Positions 1 to 5,586 of a stretch of 6,460 nt of DNA are shown in pieces. The stretch covers positions 9,162 to 15,621 of the forward strand of contig DUGD01000057.1 in NCBI GenBank assembly GCA_013331575.1, written 5' to 3'. A program made the position numbers and the translations under genes. The DNA comes from Candidatus Woesearchaeota archaeon. Its GTDB lineage: Archaea > Nanobdellota > Nanobdellia > Woesearchaeales > UBA525. Position 1 is the first letter of the stretch. Each line of letters starts with the position of its first letter. The notes beneath the pieces were generated by a model. That model saw only the letters and a program-made list of their open reading frames with translations. It was not told the origin of the DNA and searched no databases.

Positions 1-191
1 CCACCGCTCGATCCTCCGCCGTAACCACTACCATACCCGCCAGAACTCCCGCTGCCGTCGCCGAAGAGGAGCCGCTCTCGCTCCGCCGGCGGCATGAAAA
101 GGATGTAGAGGATGAGGATGGCGCCGATGATAGCGACGAGGACCGCCGCACCTGATGCGCTCTGTGCTCGTCGAGAGACCCCTGTAGCCAT
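1..191 (-). CDS. Membrane-anchored protein, N-terminal part (runs off left edge)
   Basis: The first 63 codons read from an ATG at 191 on the minus strand into the window edge. Visible order: a short basic N-terminus (VSRRAQSASGAA), one hydrophobic helix at about residues 16-33 (VLVAIIGAILILYILF), the post-helix motif MPPAERERLLFG, then a Gly/Ser/Tyr-rich low-complexity stretch that continues past the edge. A signal-anchor followed by a 'PP-x-E-R-x-x-LL' stretch is a layout I recognise from conserved uncharacterised DPANN proteins; the body beyond the helix is probably outside the membrane. A strong TATA box lies about 28 bases upstream of the ATG, which suggests a leaderless mRNA and supports this start. 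It is divergent to the pelota operon. The Gly/Ser linker suggests a flexible tether to a domain outside the window. Function unknown. Confidence 0.75.
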   Translation of the reverse strand, partial: MATGVSRRAQSASGAAVLVAIIGAILILYILFMPPAERERLLFGDGSGSSGGYGSGYGGGSSG

Positions 192-211
192 ACTCTCGGT
201 CCGGCGAAACG

Positions 212-230
212 GCATATATAAATATTTCCC
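212..230 (-). promoter_or_regulatory. BRE/TATA box for the leftward membrane protein gene
   Basis: Read on the minus strand this is GGGAAATATTTATATATGC: a purine/A-rich BRE-like GGGAAAT followed by ATTTATATAT. Its centre is about 28 bases from the ATG at 191, so transcription would start at or next to the start codon (leaderless). The same AT block could also serve rightward (TATATAAATA), but that would give the pelota mRNA a leader of roughly 195 bases. Confidence 0.65.
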
Positions 231-439
231 TCGGTGCTCTCTCGATACTCCCTCGACACGCTCTCGGAAAGCTCGAGCGAAGGCTGCCTGACAGCCAAGG
301 CGGATCAAGGTCGATCGCTGGTTCACCATCCGATCGGCAAAGGCAAAATCCGACAGAGATGCAACAATCACGTATGAATGTATCACGTATGAATGGATGA
401 AAGGAGTAGATGGCAATACGGGATAGTACGGAAGGAACC
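231..439. other. Divergent intergenic region upstream of pelota
   Basis: This stretch has no convincing gene. It holds a small perfect hairpin (GGCTG-CCTGA-CAGCC, 282-296) and a 15-base tandem duplication at 367-395. No clear plus-strand TATA box is seen close to pelota, so the pelota promoter is either the AT block near 214-227 or a weak one. The pelota frame is open back to an ATG at 410, which follows AAGGAG at an unusually short spacing. Confidence 0.5.
367..395. repeat. Tandem 15-base duplication upstream of pelota
   Basis: ATCACGTATGAATG occurs at 367-380 and again at 382-395, one base apart (period 15). It lies 45-73 bases before the favoured pelota start at 440, within the likely 5' leader. 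It could be a replication-slippage duplication or a pair of protein-binding sites; nothing here decides between them. Confidence 0.75.
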
Positions 440-1486
440 ATGAAGATACTCGACAAGAACCTGCGGCAGGGCACTATCAAGGTGATGGTGGACTGTGGAG
501 ACGACCTCTGGTACCTCCATACCATCATCGACGCACGGGACCGATGCACCGGCGACTCGGAGTACAAGTACAAAGCGGGCGGGACCGCCGGCGGAGAGGG
601 CAAGACTTCGATAATCAAGCGCAAGGTCTGGGTCACTATCGAAGTCGAACGGACCGAGTTCTCAGGAAGCACGGGCCAATTACGGGCGACGGGGAAAGTC
701 GTGGATGGATCGGAAGAGGTCCCGCGCGGCAGCTACCACACGCTCGACATCACCGAAGGGAGCCGCATCACCATCATGAAAACGAACTGGCTCAACTACC
801 AGCTCGAGAAACTGGAGGAGGCGCTCGCGGGGCATGCGAACGCGCTTCTCGTGCTTTTTGACCGCGAGACCGCCATCTTCGCGACGCTCAAAGCATCTGG
901 GCATGAGGTGCTTCTCACACTCAAAGGCGACGTGCCGAAAAAAGGCGTTGATGAAGGCAGAGCGCACTCGTTCTATCGCGAGGTGGCGAAGGCCGCGCAG
1001 GAGTACCGCGACCGGTTGCAAGCAGAGCACGTCATCGCAGCAAGTCCCAGTTTCTGGAAAGAGTACTTGGAGAAAGAGGCGGGACCGGAACTCCGCAAGC
1101 GCATGCTCTTTACCACCATCAGCACAGTGGATGAGACAGCGATACAGGAAGTGCTGCGCAGGCCGGAATTGCAATCGGCGCTCCGCGCGCAACGATCCAC
1201 ACGGGAGACCGCGCTCCTCGAGAGCATCATGCTCGCGCTCGCGAAAGACAGGCTCGTATACGGGAAAGACGACGTCCGGGCAGCGCTCGACGAAGGCAAC
1301 ATCTCCGAAGTCACGGTGAGCGAGAACGCCATCATGAAAGCGAAAGAGGAAGGGACATTCGATGAGCTCGAGACGATGCTGCGCAGGGCATCCGACGTGA
1401 AAGCGAAAGTGCACCTCGTATCGACGAAAGACGCTGCGGGGAAGATAGACGGCTTGGGCGGCATCGTGGGCGTGAAACGATGGTGA
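440..1486 (+). CDS. pelA: mRNA surveillance protein pelota (Dom34 family)
   Basis: This is archaeal pelota, an eRF1-like protein that enters the A site of stalled ribosomes and, with aEF1A and ABCE1, splits them in no-go/non-stop rescue. It has 348 residues, normal for the family. Domain order: an N-terminal Sm-like domain (about 1-120; MKILDKNLRQGTIKV, DDLWYLHTII, and VWVTIEVERTEFSGSTGQLR), a central eRF1_2 domain (about 122-250; ALLVLFDRETAIFATL), and a C-terminal eRF1_3 domain (about 250-348) ending GKIDGLGGIVGVKRW. No GGQ peptidyl-hydrolysis motif is present, as expected. The usual central PGF motif reads PSF here (residues 203-205, ASPSFWKEY). The frame is open upstream to an ATG at 410 that would add ten residues (MAIRDSTEGT), but the family begins at MKIL, and GGAAGGA precedes the ATG at 440. 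The gene overlaps the next frame by seven bases (ATGGTGA). Confidence 0.95.
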   Translation: MKILDKNLRQGTIKVMVDCGDDLWYLHTIIDARDRCTGDSEYKYKAGGTAGGEGKTSIIKRKVWVTIEVERTEFSGSTGQLRATGKVVDGSEEVPRGSYHTLDITEGSRITIMKTNWLNYQLEKLEEALAGHANALLVLFDRETAIFATLKASGHEVLLTLKGDVPKKGVDEGRAHSFYREVAKAAQEYRDRLQAEHVIAASPSFWKEYLEKEAGPELRKRMLFTTISTVDETAIQEVLRRPELQSALRAQRSTRETALLESIMLALAKDRLVYGKDDVRAALDEGNISEVTVSENAIMKAKEEGTFDELETMLRRASDVKAKVHLVSTKDAAGKIDGLGGIVGVKRW

Positions 1487-2598
1487 TTGCGCACAACAAG
1501 AAGAAAAAATATAATCATAATAAGAAAGAAGAAGAGAATAACAATAATCAGGAGCGCCTTGGGACAAACCCGAGGGCCGAGCGTGAGCGAAGCTCACCCT
1601 GCGAGGGCCGAGACAATCCACGGAACGGACGTGAGTTGGATTCCCCGCGCTCCGATACAGTAGACAAGAACACCGCGGCCTCCGGAAAAACGGTAGATTC
1701 CCCGCGCTCCGAAAAAGCAGGAAGTGCGGCCTCCGACAAGATGGACGATCTCGTCGAATCACTGAAATCGAAGAAAGGACTCTCGACGCTCGACGACGAT
1801 TTCGTGCGCGACAAGATAGAACGCATCTTCGCGTCCAACAACATCATCAAGCGCAAATTCCACTCCAGCGCGAGCTTCAAGCAGTTCTCGAAGAGCCAAG
1901 AGCACGAGGAGCTGCAAAAGCGCATCCGCAAGGAACTGCGCGCGATCTACGGCGTATTCCAGACGGACGAGAGCGACCGGATGAAGCTCTTGACACGATT
2001 GCGCACAACACACGATGATACGGAACGACGAGAGATCGTGGACGGGCTCTTGGGGACGCACACGAGCACGAAAGAAAGATTGCCGCACTACGACGAGATC
2101 TATTCCGTCCTATGCGAGAAGATATCGCCGGAGACCGTGGTCGACCTCGGCTGCGGCATGAACCCGCTCGCGCACCATTATTTCGCTCAACACAACTGCT
2201 GGCCGACGATACTCGCGAGCGACATCTCCGCGGATGACATGAAGTTCCTGGATGAGTGCTTCGCCGCGCTCTCGATACCGGGAAAGACGGTTGCCCTCGA
2301 CCTCACTAAGGATGACGATATCGCGAAGCTCCCGGCGCTGACGAAAGACGCGGATGTCACACTCCTCTTCAAACTCCTCGATTCGTTGGAAGAGGCGAAG
2401 CGTCACATCTCCTACAAGCTCTTCGACAACATCAAATCAAAATGGATCGTCGCGTCGTTCCCGACGAAATCGCTCGGCGGGAAGAAAAACATCGCGCGGG
2501 CCGGCCGCAGCTGGTTCGAACGGTTACTCGCGCGCAAAGGACTCGCATGGGAGACGTTCTCAGTGGAGAACGAATTGTTCTATGTGATTAAGAAGTGA
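1480..2598 (+). CDS. 16S rRNA (guanine-N7) methyltransferase, Arm/Rmt/FmrO-like
   Basis: This is a SAM-dependent methyltransferase resembling the 16S rRNA m7G1405 (Arm/Rmt, FmrO) family, which in bacteria gives high-level aminoglycoside resistance. With numbering from 1480 (372 residues), the signs are HTSTKERLPHY (194-204), the SAM-binding motif I VVDLGCGMNPLAHHYF (220-235), ASDIS (246-250) at the acidic ribose contact, and the family's late motif SFPTKSLGGKK (326-336). The start is uncertain. ATG 1480 overlaps the pelota stop (ATGGTGA), which suggests coupling, but the first 87 residues are low complexity: a Lys/Asn run, then a duplicated DSPRS...AAS...K segment made of DNA repeats. An in-frame ATG at 1741 (MDDLVESL) gives 285 residues, near the 250-280 usual for the family, and is probably where the folded protein begins. 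Transcription is shared with pelota in either case. The specific target base (G1405) is inferred from the family only. Confidence 0.85.
   Translation: MVIAHNKKKKYNHNKKEEENNNNQERLGTNPRAERERSSPCEGRDNPRNGRELDSPRSDTVDKNTAASGKTVDSPRSEKAGSAASDKMDDLVESLKSKKGLSTLDDDFVRDKIERIFASNNIIKRKFHSSASFKQFSKSQEHEELQKRIRKELRAIYGVFQTDESDRMKLLTRLRTTHDDTERREIVDGLLGTHTSTKERLPHYDEIYSVLCEKISPETVVDLGCGMNPLAHHYFAQHNCWPTILASDISADDMKFLDECFAALSIPGKTVALDLTKDDDIAKLPALTKDADVTLLFKLLDSLEEAKRHISYKLFDNIKSKWIVASFPTKSLGGKKNIARAGRSWFERLLARKGLAWETFSVENELFYVIKK
1571..1735. repeat. GC-rich repeat cluster between pelota and the methyltransferase core
   Basis: Several repeats are packed here. CGAGGGCCGAG occurs at 1571-1581 and 1602-1612. 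GATTCCCCGCGCTCCGA occurs at 1639-1655 and 1696-1712. GCGGCCTCCG occurs at 1675-1684 and 1726-1735. GTGAGC-GAA-GCTCAC (1583-1597) is a perfect six-pair hairpin, and AATCCA/TGGATT (1615-1620 and 1637-1642) forms a second inverted pair. The cluster follows an A-rich stretch (1498-1556) that looks intergenic. It is read in frame as residues 31-86 of the long methyltransferase ORF, giving Arg/Ser/Pro-rich peptide. It resembles REP-like intergenic repeat DNA that has been read through. Confidence 0.7.
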
Positions 2599-2599
2599 G

Positions 2600-2624
2600 A
2601 CCGCGCGAGCTGAGGGCTCACGGT
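2600..2624 (+). other. Stem-loop just after the methyltransferase stop
   Basis: ACCG-CGC-GAGC-TGAGG-GCTC-A-CGGT can fold into a hairpin (ACCG/CGGT and GAGC/GCTC with a small internal loop), one base after the stop codon. No U-run follows, so it is not a classic terminator; it may protect or process the 3' end of the pelota-methyltransferase mRNA. The remaining bases to 2670 hold nothing recognised. Confidence 0.35.
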
Positions 2625-2670
2625 ATCTACTGCCCACGCATCATCTCATCCGCCATAATTGCTGACCTCG

Positions 2671-2988
2671 TCATCTCAATTTGCATGCATCCATGCAAGT
2701 GCTGCAGTAGGCCATGTAAGACGCTGTGTTCTGGTTGGAGCATTCCTTGGCGCAGACATCACAGTCGATTTTCACCGGCGGCTGCCTGACGGGCGGGCCG
2801 ATGAGTGCTCGTGCGTCTCCGGCGAGATTCTCCGCATTCGCGAGTTCGCTTCCTATCGAGAAAGTCGCAGTCCTCATGCCTGCGGCGTTCATGACAAGTG
2901 CTACCAAACCGACGATCGCGACCAAAGCGACGAGCGCCACCACTGTAAGATTCAATTGATTAGAACTCTCCGAAGATCCCTTTGCCAT
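2671..2988 (-). CDS. Small Cys-rich single-pass membrane protein
   Basis: The protein has 105 residues. After a short polar N-terminus (MAKGSSESSNQ) there is one hydrophobic helix at about residues 13-33 (LNLTVVALVALVAIVGLVAL), then a polar linker, then a Cys-rich tail with two copies of C-x2-C-x3-C (CDVCAKEC and CSTCMDAC) that ends almost at the C-terminus (KLR). The layout (N-in anchor, tail outside) recalls small membrane proteins with an 'LNLTIVALVAIVAIVG' anchor that are common in DPANN genomes. The six cysteines could bind a metal or form disulfides outside the cell. GAGGT sits seven bases before the ATG, a good ribosome binding site that fixes the start. The gene is convergent with the methyltransferase and divergent from the toxin-antitoxin pair. 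Exact function unknown. Confidence 0.85.
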   Translation of the reverse strand: MAKGSSESSNQLNLTVVALVALVAIVGLVALVMNAAGMRTATFSIGSELANAENLAGDARALIGPPVRQPPVKIDCDVCAKECSNQNTASYMAYCSTCMDACKLR

Positions 2989-3080
2989 AATCGTTACCTC
3001 TGTGCGCCGGATGAGCGCGTCATCGCTGCACCCTCTTCGATATACGAAAAGGGCAACTAGAATACTAAATATTGTTTTTT

Positions 3081-3091
3081 AATATATAAAT
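3081..3091 (-). promoter_or_regulatory. Probable TATA box for the Cys-rich membrane protein
   Basis: The minus strand reads ATTTATATATT, centred near 3086. A start about 25 bases on would give a leader of about 70 bases before the ATG at 2988, consistent with that gene using an SD site. A weaker alternative is CGTATATCG near 3040-3048. There is no A-rich BRE beside the box, so the call is tentative. Confidence 0.4.
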
Positions 3092-3154
3092 GTGACGATT
3101 CCGCGCCAACCCCCTAAACGCATAACCACACATCATGTCGACCACCCACAACAC

Positions 3155-3168
3155 AAAAAGTATATAAC
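3155..3168 (+). promoter_or_regulatory. TATA box for the toxin-antitoxin operon
   Basis: AAAAAGTATATAAC is a TATA box with an A-rich upstream BRE-like element. Its centre is about 22-28 bases before the two possible antitoxin starts (ATG 3186 and ATG 3192), so the mRNA should be leaderless. No SD site is seen in front of either ATG. Confidence 0.65.
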
Positions 3169-3191
3169 TCCATACAACTTTCTATATGACT

Positions 3192-3620
3192 ATGGGCAAA
3201 ATCATCCATTACCCGAACCTCCAGACCGTTCTCATGGTGGAAACGATCCTCAAGAAGGAGAAGGACATCACGAGAACGGAATTAAAAAAGAAACTTCCCA
3301 AAAAAATAATGCATCAGACGCTCAACGTCATCATCAAATATCTCGAGGACAGCGGCAAGATTATTGACCACAGGCAAGGGATACTGTGGACCTATAAATC
3401 TCCAGACGAGATGGAAGAACTTTTACGCCATACCTCTCCATTCACGCCGGAAGATTTCCGGATTCCTGGCCAATACACACATAAAAAACGACAGCTTTCG
3501 CGCAATGATGAAACCGGTCCGCGTAGAAAAGCGACAACAAGCCGAGTCTCAGCTCACAGCCATCAGAAGAAACGCAAAAACAAGCAAAGAATATCGCGCA
3601 CTGTTGCGGTCAATCAATGA
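3192..3620 (+). CDS. Winged-helix antitoxin of a RelE/ParE-type toxin-antitoxin pair
   Basis: The first 78 or so residues match a small archaeal winged-helix family found in front of RelE-like toxins: GKIIHYPNLQTVLMVETIL, then LKKKLPKKIMHQTL and YLEDSGKIIDHRQGILWTY, which read as the HTH helices and wing. It probably binds its own promoter and neutralises the downstream toxin. Relatives I recall are about 80-100 residues; this frame gives 142. The extra C-terminus becomes very basic (QKKRKNKQRISRT) and lies over the toxin gene in another frame (3505-3620), so the tail may be an accident of a lost stop codon. ATG 3192 (MGKIIHYP) is preferred over ATG 3186 because of the family N-terminus and the TATA spacing. 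The function is inferred from family and position. Confidence 0.7.
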   Translation: MGKIIHYPNLQTVLMVETILKKEKDITRTELKKKLPKKIMHQTLNVIIKYLEDSGKIIDHRQGILWTYKSPDEMEELLRHTSPFTPEDFRIPGQYTHKKRQLSRNDETGPRRKATTSRVSAHSHQKKRKNKQRISRTVAVNQ

Positions 3621-3843
3621 AAAAATCGTACTTCTCGCGACAAATCCTCTGACAGGAACGAAGATACAACGACAACTCATCCCCGGGGAATATAACGTTG
3701 ACAACTTGTGGAAGATAGACCTCGCAGGCTATTGGCGCATGCTCTACACGCTCAACACTGGAGAAGTAGAAATCCTCGCCATCGTCCTCGATATCATGGA
3801 CCATCCTGATTACGACAAGAAGTTCGGGTATCGGAAGAGATAG
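3505..3843 (+). CDS. RelE/ParE-superfamily toxin
   Basis: The protein has 112 residues, normal for a RelE/ParE fold. Landmarks: an N-terminal strand (KPVRVEKR) and helix, ATNPLTGTKIQRQLIPGEY (45-63), VDNLWKIDLAGYWRMLYTL (65-83), and the end EVEILAIVLDIMDHPDYDKKFGY (87-109). This matches an archaeal toxin-like family with the pattern LIPxEY...DNLWKxxL...WRxLYT...DHxxYxxxFGY. By family it would be a ribosome-dependent mRNA nuclease, but catalytic residues cannot be confirmed by eye. The frame is open from 3364, but homology begins at the tandem ATGATG (3505/3508). No SD site precedes it and it overlaps the antitoxin frame by 116 bases, so translation probably depends on the antitoxin message. 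It ends in TAG, 25 bases before the convergent next gene. Confidence 0.8.
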   Translation: MMKPVRVEKRQQAESQLTAIRRNAKTSKEYRALLRSINEKIVLLATNPLTGTKIQRQLIPGEYNVDNLWKIDLAGYWRMLYTLNTGEVEILAIVLDIMDHPDYDKKFGYRKR

Positions 3844-3868
3844 ATCCCACTAAAATAGCACGGCAGGA

Positions 3869-4330
3869 TCATTTCAGTGCCGCTATGGCATCGAGAGCCT
3901 TCTCGCTGTGTTTTGCGCTCCATACGACAAAGAGAATGAATAGTACAGAGAGCAGAAGGAGGACTATGAAAATGTTGATATCGTGCGCGGCTACGCCAAG
4001 AATCAAGAATACCAGCAGAAGGAACACACCCATGACAGTCATACCGACGCGGCCCGCTTTGTTTTTTGCCCTCAATGCACCCATCACCTCTGCATCGCAG
4101 GGGTACGGACCGTAGAATTCCCTCTGCGCGAGCGGATTCCGCTGCTTGTCCTTGAGCGAGACGCAATTCACATGGCAGAACACAAGAGTCGCGTGAGGCA
4201 GGTAGTTGCGTCTGGTCGGAGGACCGAGACCAGAATCATCGTACTTACCATCGCATAACGGTTCGTAGGACAGTATTCTCGAATCATCCTTGCGCAGGAG
4301 CGGTTTCATACAATAACGGCAATCGACCAT
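3869..4330 (-). CDS. Zinc-ribbon-like protein with two C-terminal membrane helices
   Basis: I do not recognise the family. The protein has 153 residues. It starts with a Cys-rich soluble part: C-x2-C at 4-7 (MVDCRYCMK), Cys26, C-H-x2-N-C at 52-56 (FCHVNC) and Cys78, which could form one or two metal sites. Two hydrophobic helices follow at about 95-115 and 118-137, then a short tail (SAKHSEKALDAIAALK). The two helices with a very short turn form a hairpin, with both ends probably in the cytoplasm. The frame is open to an ATG at 4357 (MNRSFCRVV), but ATG 4330 is preferred: it lies about 32 bases after a TATA-like element and makes the CxxC start at residue 4. It sits on the same strand as TrmB, 87 bases after it, with its own promoter. 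Confidence 0.7.
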   Translation of the reverse strand: MVDCRYCMKPLLRKDDSRILSYEPLCDGKYDDSGLGPPTRRNYLPHATLVFCHVNCVSLKDKQRNPLAQREFYGPYPCDAEVMGALRAKNKAGRVGMTVMGVFLLLVFLILGVAAHDINIFIVLLLLSVLFILFVVWSAKHSEKALDAIAALK

Positions 4331-4357
4331 AACAACCCGGCAGAAAGAGCGATTCAA

Positions 4358-4374
4358 GTATTTATCGGAAAATT
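4358..4374 (-). promoter_or_regulatory. TATA-like element for the zinc-ribbon membrane protein
   Basis: The minus strand reads AATTTTCCGATAAATAC. The GATAAATA core is about 32 bases from the ATG at 4330, so the mRNA would have a leader of only a few bases. It is partly covered if the ATG at 4357 is used instead, which is one reason to prefer 4330. Confidence 0.45.
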
Positions 4375-4386
4375 AAGCAGACACTC

Positions 4387-4417
4387 AAGAAGAAAAAATA
4401 AAGAAAAGTAAAGAAAG
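4387..4417 (-). terminator. U-rich archaeal terminator of the TrmB gene
   Basis: Directly after the TrmB stop, the minus strand is almost pure pyrimidine (CTTTCTTTACTTTTCTTTA, then TTTTTTCTTCTT). Repeated U-runs without a strong stem are the usual archaeal terminator type. Confidence 0.65.
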
Positions 4418-5227
4418 TTACTTGGTCTTGACCTTCTTCATGTCGACCCAGGCGAGCTCGAACATGCTCTCGAGCGCGCTGGCGAAGAACGGCGTGTTGA
4501 TCCAGATCCCGATATCATATGTCGGGTGGACATCCACGTCATCCATGACCATGAAGATGATCTCCTTTCCGTCCACGATGAGGAAGCGGCCCTTGATCTT
4601 GGCCTCACGGACCTCAGCGATGCCCTCGAGTTCCTTGGCGGCAATGTCTGCCTCCTTGGTCATCGGGGCCGCGATGCGGACCTTGACGCCGCGCTTTGCG
4701 GCCTCCTGCAGCACCTGCTTGAGACCCTCGATCTTGCGCAGGAGCCCGGAGCTCGTCGTGACGAGCGTCACGCTCTCCTCGGCGCCACGGATGGTCAACT
4801 CCATATGGTTGTACAGGTTGTGCCTTCCGCGCAAAGAACCCGAGAGGTCGGTCGGTTCGACAAGCTCCACACCCTGCGTGTGCAGGTTCCTGAGCTCGCC
4901 GATGACGTCCGTCTTCTTGAGGTTCTCAAGACGAGAGACGGACTCTTCCGCCTCCTTCTTCATGTTCTTCTTGACACGCTCCACGACCTCCTCAGGCGGG
5001 ACCGCGATGTACTTGATAGGCTTACCGAGCTTCATGATGATGAAGCCCTTTTTCTCGAGCGACTCGAGGATGTCGTAGCTGCGACTGCGCGGCACGTTCG
5101 CGATATCCGAAAGCTCGCCGGCCGTGGAGACGCCTCGCGACAAGAGCGCCGTCCAGATCTTTACCTCATAGAGGTTCAGGCCGAAATACCGGCGCAGCTT
5201 CGACAGAAAGTCTTCTCTCACTATCAT
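4418..5227 (-). CDS. TrmB-family transcriptional regulator
   Basis: The protein has 269 residues. The N-terminal TrmB winged helix (about 10-75) shows LNLYEVKIWTALLSRG, the recognition region NVPRSRSYDILESLEKKGFI and the wing LGKPIKYIAV. A charged, coiled-coil-like linker follows (about 80-110, VVERVKKNMKKEAEESVSRL). The C-terminal phospholipase-D-like effector domain (about 120-265) includes GAEESVTLVTTSSGLL, GVKVRIAAP, KGRFLIVDGKEIIFMV and YDIGIWINTPFFASALESMFELAW. TrmB proteins bind DNA as dimers, often responding to sugars. No sugar gene is nearby, and close relatives seem to be widespread single genes in DPANN archaea, so a general regulatory role is as likely. The start is firm: GGAGGT lies seven bases before the ATG. 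Its own TATA box is near 5291 and a U-rich terminator follows. Confidence 0.92.
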   Translation of the reverse strand: MIVREDFLSKLRRYFGLNLYEVKIWTALLSRGVSTAGELSDIANVPRSRSYDILESLEKKGFIIMKLGKPIKYIAVPPEEVVERVKKNMKKEAEESVSRLENLKKTDVIGELRNLHTQGVELVEPTDLSGSLRGRHNLYNHMELTIRGAEESVTLVTTSSGLLRKIEGLKQVLQEAAKRGVKVRIAAPMTKEADIAAKELEGIAEVREAKIKGRFLIVDGKEIIFMVMDDVDVHPTYDIGIWINTPFFASALESMFELAWVDMKKVKTK

Positions 5228-5234
5228 TCGTTCT

Positions 5235-5250
5235 ACCTCCCAAAATGGGA
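5235..5250 (-). promoter_or_regulatory. Shine-Dalgarno site of TrmB inside a small hairpin
   Basis: On the minus strand the leader reads TCCCATTTTGGGAGGT, then AGAACGA and the ATG. GGAGGT is an excellent SD. TCCCA-TTT-TGGGA is a perfect five-pair stem whose right arm shares its GGGA with the SD, so folding would partly mask it. The stem is short and its effect is uncertain. Confidence 0.6.
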
Positions 5251-5283
5251 CTCACACCCCTTTTTAGGAGAGACATTGAGATA

Positions 5284-5301
5284 ACTACTTTAAATAAGTT
5301 A
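5284..5301. promoter_or_regulatory. Palindromic TATA region upstream of TrmB
   Basis: The sequence CTACTTTAAATAAGTTAC contains a TATA-like core (minus strand CTTATTTAAAG) flanked by inverted ACTT/AAGT arms. On the minus strand it predicts a TrmB start site near 5265 and a leader of about 38 bases. On the plus strand its centre is 24 bases from a GTG at 5315. A dyad over the TATA box would fit an autoregulatory TrmB operator; that part is inference. Confidence 0.5.
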
Positions 5302-5586
5302 CGAGTGGTCATTAGTGGCAAGAGTGAAGGCACATAGCACTTCTTAAGTGAGAATCGACGAGGAGAACGCACAAGGCACGAATTATGCGAACTTTAAGAA
5401 GGGCAAGAGGACAAACGAGCGGTCAAAAAAGGAGCGGATAGCAGTAGAAACAGCAAGATATAGGGCAAACACGGCCGAATCACCAAGCTAAACAGACAGA
5501 ATCGAGAGTGAGTTCGCTGCCTTGGCGCAAAATCTGAGGGGTGAGCGTCCGCGAGACAACAGTCGAAGCGGCCAGGCGAACCCTGA

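Noticed and set aside
28..672. Long minus-strand frame over the pelota start
   Set aside because: It is antisense to the clear pelota gene and its peptide has no recognisable domain.
1571..1735. CRISPR array
   Set aside because: The repeats are too few, of different lengths, unevenly spaced and partly in frame; there are no regular spacers.
680..1762. 360-codon minus-strand frame
   Set aside because: It is the mirror of the pelota codons; pelota homology on the plus strand is unmistakable.
2681..2698. Perfect palindrome TTGCATG-CATC-CATGCAA as an operator or terminator
   Set aside because: It lies inside the last codons of the Cys-rich gene and is explained by the CMDAC codons; there is no U-run.
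3092..3367. 91-codon plus-strand frame from a GTG
   Set aside because: It overlaps the antitoxin in another frame, covers its promoter, and gives a His/Pro/Gln-rich peptide without family features.
4526..5284. 252-codon plus-strand frame
   Set aside because: It is the shadow of TrmB, which has clear homology, an SD site, a promoter and a terminator on the minus strand.
5570..5585. tRNA T-arm-like GGGTTCGCC on the minus strand
   Set aside because: No matching acceptor, D-arm or anticodon stem could be found around it.
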